Shown: positions 59,862-64,000 of the stretch, one piece after another | Layout: every line of letters begins with the position of its first letter | How positions within the stretch are numbered: the first letter of the stretch is position 1 | Assembly (NCBI RefSeq): GCF_016808335.1 | Contig: NC_053142.1 | Span: 47,725,795 to 47,789,794, forward strand | Direction: 5' to 3' | DNA from: Panicum virgatum | Lineage: Eukaryota > Streptophyta > Magnoliopsida > Poales > Poaceae | Length of the DNA stretch: 64,000 bases | Notes under the pieces: model-generated | The model's input: only the letters and a program-made list of their open reading frames with translations | What the model was told of the DNA's origin: nothing | Databases searched by the model: none | Program-made: the position numbers and the translations under genes

Positions 59862-61640
59862 AAGCCTTTTCAACCTCAGCACAGTGTCAGGTTAATACTT
59901 AGAACCGTTGTTCAGAGCTATCATGGAGAACCTTTTTAATGGATCTTGCCGTGGTATTTTTTGTATTATTTTCTTGAGCACAATCTTTGGCATTAAATGA
60001 ACGCTGTTCTTTCCTCTTATGTCAATAGTGTGAGGTTCTGCCTTGATGTAACTTGTAGTATGTTACTGGAGGTTTGCCACTGGATACCTTGGCCAGTTGG
60101 CCACTTACACTCTGTATCACATGTCTTCTTTAGCTTCTTCTGGTTGGTCTTAGTGTCTGCAGAGCTCCTATTTTCTGCGTTATGATTTTATTTTTCTTAT
60201 GGGAGTATGTCGAGTGAATTTTTCTTTGGGGAAGTTGTGTCTTCCTCCTGCTGAATGGTCTTCCAAGTTCTCTGTATGTATCTGTGGGGTTTCAGCAATG
60301 GAAATACCAAGTATTGGTTGCTTTTTACAGTTCATCTGAACAGTTGAGTGCCTTGGATGAGAAGTTAGTGGCATTCAATTACTTGACTAGCATACTTAAC
60401 TTTCACATAATAAGCTGCCCCAGTCTGGTTTATGTTTCATCTTAAACATTCATTGAACTCATCTATGATATATTGCATATAAACGACTGTCCCAGGTTGC
60501 ACTTACCAAGGAAAATGTTGCATGGGTCTTACAATGATAATACACAGATCCTGCCTGCACTGTTTGCAAGATACTTATTGATTAGACTCCGTGTGTCTGC
60601 TCCCTTGATCTGGCTATCATAGACTGTTGGAAGATAGTTATAATCCACTAACTTGAGAAATAGAAGAACATATCATACAACTGTCATTGCTGTATATATT
60701 CTTCTCTACTACAGCAAGAACAGTGTTGAGTAAGAACAGTGTTGAGTGTTGACACAGATGAACAGATTGTCTTGAAAATTATGCAGCCTGTCTACATATT
60801 TGTCAAGAAGTTGCACATATCACTTCGCTGAAGTCGTATTTTTCAACAGCATGGAACGCCACAGGATGCTGCAAACTACTTATACCCATGGCGCATCGAA
60901 GCAAAATCTACTTTCCAAAGAATCCGAAGCTTTCCATGGCAACGCGCAAATTGAACTACCAGGGTCAAGGAAATGGGGAAGATCAAGACTGGAGGTCTCA
61001 ATCTCAATCCCAGACTGGGTTGGCTTGAAACTGATGACATTTCTCTCCTCACTGTTAGAGGAACAAGACAGCACTTCAGCAATTAATTTCCCTCCAGGTA
61101 CTTGCAGAGCTACGTTTAGTGATTCAGTTTATTCCCTCAGTTTCCTCCTAGAAGTCTCCTGGCAGACATGCAAGCTGCTATTATCTTAACCACTGCAGTC
61201 TATAGTCATCATCTTCAGCATACATATGCTGCAAACACATACAGCCAAAGTGTGTCTCCTTGAATTTTAATTTATTTGATCAGTGTCATGTGGTATCTTT
61301 GGACACTTTCACCCTGATAATTACTTCAGTGCAGTTTAAACATATGCCTATTATAAGACTTTTCAAGATTGGTTCTGCAGTTAATTCTCTCATGCCATGA
61401 TTATGCCATCACTCCTTGGTCTGCAACTATGCAGTTGAGGACCATAATTTACCCACATCTTGGTACAGTACAAATCTTGATCCTTCACAACATTTCATTT
61501 TGATAGATTGAACCAACAGATCATTGACTGCCGAGGCTGTCTGTCATTACCTTCACACATAAGTTTTGTGGCTTATTGTCACCAAACTCATGTGCCTCAT
61601 TTGTGAACGCAGTGTAAATTTGCAGACCTCAATGCCTTTT
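59862..61640. other. 3' flank of the SF3A1 copy and unassigned DNA
   Basis: The first few hundred bases may be the copied 3' UTR. A stretch at about 60840-61100 has a coding-like look in more than one frame but contains stops in each, so it may be a decayed exon; no family was assigned. AAGAACAGTGTTGAGT is directly repeated near 60720. Confidence 0.4.
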
Positions 61641-61650
61641 GTTTTATGCT

Positions 61651-62607
61651 ATGCAGCACGGATACAGATACGTGTATCGGTATCGGAAGGATACGGATAC
61701 GCGGATAAGGTAATTTTCTAAAAAACCCGATACACGGATACGTTTTACTATTTTTTTAAATAAATAAATGAAGAATAATACATATCAAACAGCACGTTCG
61801 ACTGGACTGAAAAGCAGCCAGCTGAGCTGTTGGACGGCAGTAGCTGCAGCTACAGCCCAACAAATAACTCACCCTTATCTCTCTCACCCTTATCTGTTCC
61901 TCTTCCCTCCTCACTCTCTCTCACGGTCCCCGCACCCTCCCTCCCTCCTCGTGTCTCTCTCCCTCCACTACCTCCTCTCTCCTCTGCTCCTCCGCCTCCC
62001 CTTCTTCTCCACTGCGGTAGGCCAAGCAGCAGCAGCACAGGCAGGGCGGTGGTGCACGGGCGGACCGCGACGCAAGGGTGGACCGCGGCGGGGCGGTGGC
62101 ACAAGGGCGGATCAGGCGCGGCCGGCCGGCCTCGATTCGGCCTCTCCGGCGAGCGGCTGCCGGGCGCTGGCGGGGATGGGCACGGGTGCGGGCCAGCGAG
62201 CCGGTGCCGCCGCGCGCGGCCAGGCACAGGGGGTGGGGATGGCCGATCCTCCTCCTCTCCGCTGCCTACCCTCCTCCTCTCTGCTCGGCGCGGCCTCCGC
62301 CGCCGCCGGATCTCCCCCTCCCCCGCTGCCTACCCTCCTCCTCCTCTCCGCTCAGCGCGGACGGCCATGGGAGGAGCGGAGCAGCACGCGGCCGCGGGCG
62401 AGCGGAGCAGTGCGGGCGGACCGAGCGGCGCGCGCGGCCGGCTCGTCGCCGTTGGATACGTATCCGTTCGTGAGTTTCTAGCATCACTGTTTAGGGATAC
62501 GCGGACACGCCGTGGATACGTATCCCGGCCGTATCCCAGGCGTATCCGTGTCGGATACGTATCCGACACGGGATACGCCCCTTCCCTGCTGTATCCGTGT
62601 TTCTGAG
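61651..62607. mobile_element. TIR element with GGATACG-rich ends and GTTTTATGCT target duplication
   Basis: GTTTTATGCT is found on both sides (61641-61650 and 62608-62617). The ends share an inverted CACGGATACAG core (61659 onward on the left; GTATCCGTG near 62591 on the right). Both terminal zones are filled with GGATACG/CGTATCC in direct and inverted order. The centre (61900-62450) is CT-rich and then very GC-rich, open on several frames without a recognisable domain. A 9-10-bp duplication suggests a Mutator-like element; an 8-bp hAT reading of the same flank is possible. Confidence 0.7.
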
Positions 62608-62739
62608 GTTTTATGCTGTTTTGTGCCACGTGTTATTTTTTGAGCTAGCTGGTTGTTCAAGTTTCGACGAGTCATTTTATGAAGCTAGAGATTAACTTTT
62701 TTTTATAAAGCTAGAGATAATTTTTTTAATATAAAGCTA

Positions 62740-63280
62740 GAGATTAACTGTTGGGATGCTATCTTGGAAGAGTTTGCTGATGGAATGCAGATGGGTGTTT
62801 CACTGCTTGGCGTTTCACCATTGGTGCTAATCAGTAGTCATTTAAGGTACGCTTCTCAAGAAAATTATTGAAGATGTGGTGGTGCTAATGCATTTCCATA
62901 TCTTTTACTGATATCTGCAAGATGCTCATACCAGTCTTGATGACAAGGTTCAAATACTGGAAGCTTATTCAGTTCTAAGACAGGCTTCAAAGTAAGGTGT
63001 GTCTGTACCGTGGGCCCGTAAGGCCGGAACATGAAATATGTTTAACTTCTAACATACCTTTCCCTTGTATGTTGTTTGTCTTTCCCAACAGAACAGAACA
63101 AGAAAGCTAAACTTCTTTCCTGTACCAGATGTAGTAAAGCCATGCTTTTCAATGATGACAACATCAAGTGTCACATCAACCGGTCGAACTCAGACATGTG
63201 TGTGCACAACTGCACCACCGGCAGGGCTGGAAACCGAAATCTCCGTGCTTCGGTTTCAGTATGAGGAAATTTCATAAAGG
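62740..63280 (+). other. Series of exon-like fragments, family unknown
   Basis: Three short plus-strand pieces look coding: about 62751-62850 (WDAILEEFADGMQMGVSLLG), about 62922-62992 (DAHTSLDDKVQILEAYSVLR, ending at an AAA|GTAAGG donor) and about 63089-63250 (KKAKLLSCTRCSKAMLF with further Cys residues, resembling a zinc-binding segment). They do not join into one clean frame, since the third piece is out of phase with the second at the obvious splice sites. They may be the decayed 3' end of a gene. Confidence 0.35.
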
Positions 63281-63784
63281 TGCAAGCAACAAAGCAAGCC
63301 CTGAGTCAAGTCTATGGTTTTGACTCACTCTGGTTGCACGCACCAGGCAATCTTTTCTAGACAAGAACCTGAAGTAACCAGGCTTGCTAGTGGATCCAAA
63401 AACTTATACAGGTCAGTACAGTTTGAATTAATTTTATACTCTTTTTATCTATCAAATTTGGATAATTTTTTTTTTAACTTTTACCAGGAAATCTGGAACA
63501 ATTCAGTCAAAACTTGCACAAATTTGATTAAATTTTACCCATAAAATAAAATCAAAGCAGCAAGCACTGGAGTCTGATAAAGTTTTAAAACCTATAACAT
63601 TAGCCTCAAAGCATGTCTGAGCTCGGTTTCGGTTGCGGTTCGGGTTCTGGCCAGGTCCTTATGTCGTTGTCAGGCTTTGTCCTAATCATCTCCTTTGACT
63701 TGTCACTTGTATACTCTGCAAAGTGGAGCTTTGGATGCCGCCATTCGGTTTTCGGTTTGGTTAGTGATTCGGGTTGTACGTCTC
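63281..63784. other. Upstream region of the right-edge gene
   Basis: No frame is supported. A repetitive CGGTTTCGGTTGCGGTTCGG stretch lies near 63623. Confidence 0.45.
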
Positions 63785-63792
63785 CTATAAAT
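63785..63792 (+). promoter_or_regulatory. TATA box of the right-edge gene
   Basis: CTATAAAT lies about 108 bases before the ATG at 63893, leaving a short C-rich leader. The spacing is normal for a plant gene. Confidence 0.55.
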
Positions 63793-63892
63793 ACCAGGAC
63801 ATCACAGTTCTTGTCTGCCTCCTCCATCCAAGCTCCAAGCAAACTCATTCCCTCTGGCGCCAAGCATCACGCACGGCTGGCACTTTACACAA

Positions 63893-64000
63893 ATGGATGT
63901 CCTCGGCAAGATCACACGCGCCATCTCCGGCGCCCTGCAGGACCCTGAGAAGCTGCCAGGGGCGCTGATTCTGTGTGGTGTCCTTGAAGCCGCAGCAGCG
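63893..64000 (+). CDS. Unidentified protein, 5' end only
   Basis: An ATG in a good plant context (ACACAAATGGA) opens 36 codons that continue past the window: MDVLGKITRAISGALQDPEK, then LPGALILCGVLEAAAA. The stretch after residue 20 is hydrophobic. The TATA box and leader just upstream support a real start. I do not recognise the family from this much sequence. Confidence 0.5.
   Translation, partial: MDVLGKITRAISGALQDPEKLPGALILCGVLEAAAA

Noticed and set aside
61768..62606. Overlapping 237- and 258-codon plus-strand frames
   Set aside because: Inside the GGATACG-rich element; Ser/Pro/Arg-rich with no domain, and open in more than one frame.

Overview
The window is nuclear DNA from a flowering plant, almost certainly a grass and probably a panicoid. 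The evidence is: GT-AG split genes with small exons, GC-rich 5' coding ends, short inverted-repeat elements (MITEs) of typical grass types, Helitron-like ends, and nested Copia and Gypsy LTR elements. I could not fix the species. Nothing looks prokaryotic, organellar or CRISPR-like.

Three genes are well supported. (1) A long-N-terminus remorin-family protein, + strand, 18935-21734, six coding exons, 529 aa. (2) A SAPS / SIT4-phosphatase-associated protein (regulatory subunit of a PP6-type phosphatase), + strand, 31873-38525, 19 coding exons, 792 aa, with a further 5' UTR exon and a leader intron of about 1 kb. (3) A small NOI/RIN4-type protein, - strand, 44543-45076, three exons, 91 aa, with a Cys-containing C-terminus. 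A fourth gene begins at 63893 and runs off the right edge; I did not recognise it. Two decayed gene copies are clear: a C-terminal remnant of inositol-tetrakisphosphate 1-kinase (- strand, 13357-15672), and an intron-containing C-terminal copy of splicing factor SF3A1 with an in-frame stop (+ strand, 59307-59861). The supported genes do not form a pathway; they are independent plant genes separated by repeats.

Layout. 1-18.4 kb is repeat-rich: foldback elements, MITEs, two Helitron-type 3' ends, a Mutator-like element with a 10-bp target duplication (11141-12133), and the ITPK remnant. 18.9-21.7 kb is the remorin gene. 25.2-29.5 kb is a young Copia element that kept both LTRs and an open RT/RNase H frame but lost gag, protease, integrase and the start of RT. 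30.3-38.5 kb is the SAPS gene. 39.1-40.0 kb is an almost perfect inverted repeat (arms 314 and 332 bp, 248-bp spacer), the most striking structure in the window. 40.0-44.0 kb is GC-rich and then AT-rich sequence with internal direct repeats. 44.5-45.2 kb is the NOI gene. 45.9-57.5 kb is dense in mobile DNA: a PIF/Harbinger-type element, two hAT-type elements, and a minus-strand LTR element (51125-57104, target duplication GTAAG) that carries other insertions. 57.5-63.9 kb holds coding-like fragments, the SF3A1 copy and a GGATACG-rich terminal-inverted-repeat element.

Most long open frames in the GC-rich patches (1-0.7, 5-6.5, 14.6-15.4, 39-40.9, 46-46.6, 48.2-48.6 and 61.9-62.5 kb) are open on several frames at once and have no recognisable domains. 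I do not call them genes.
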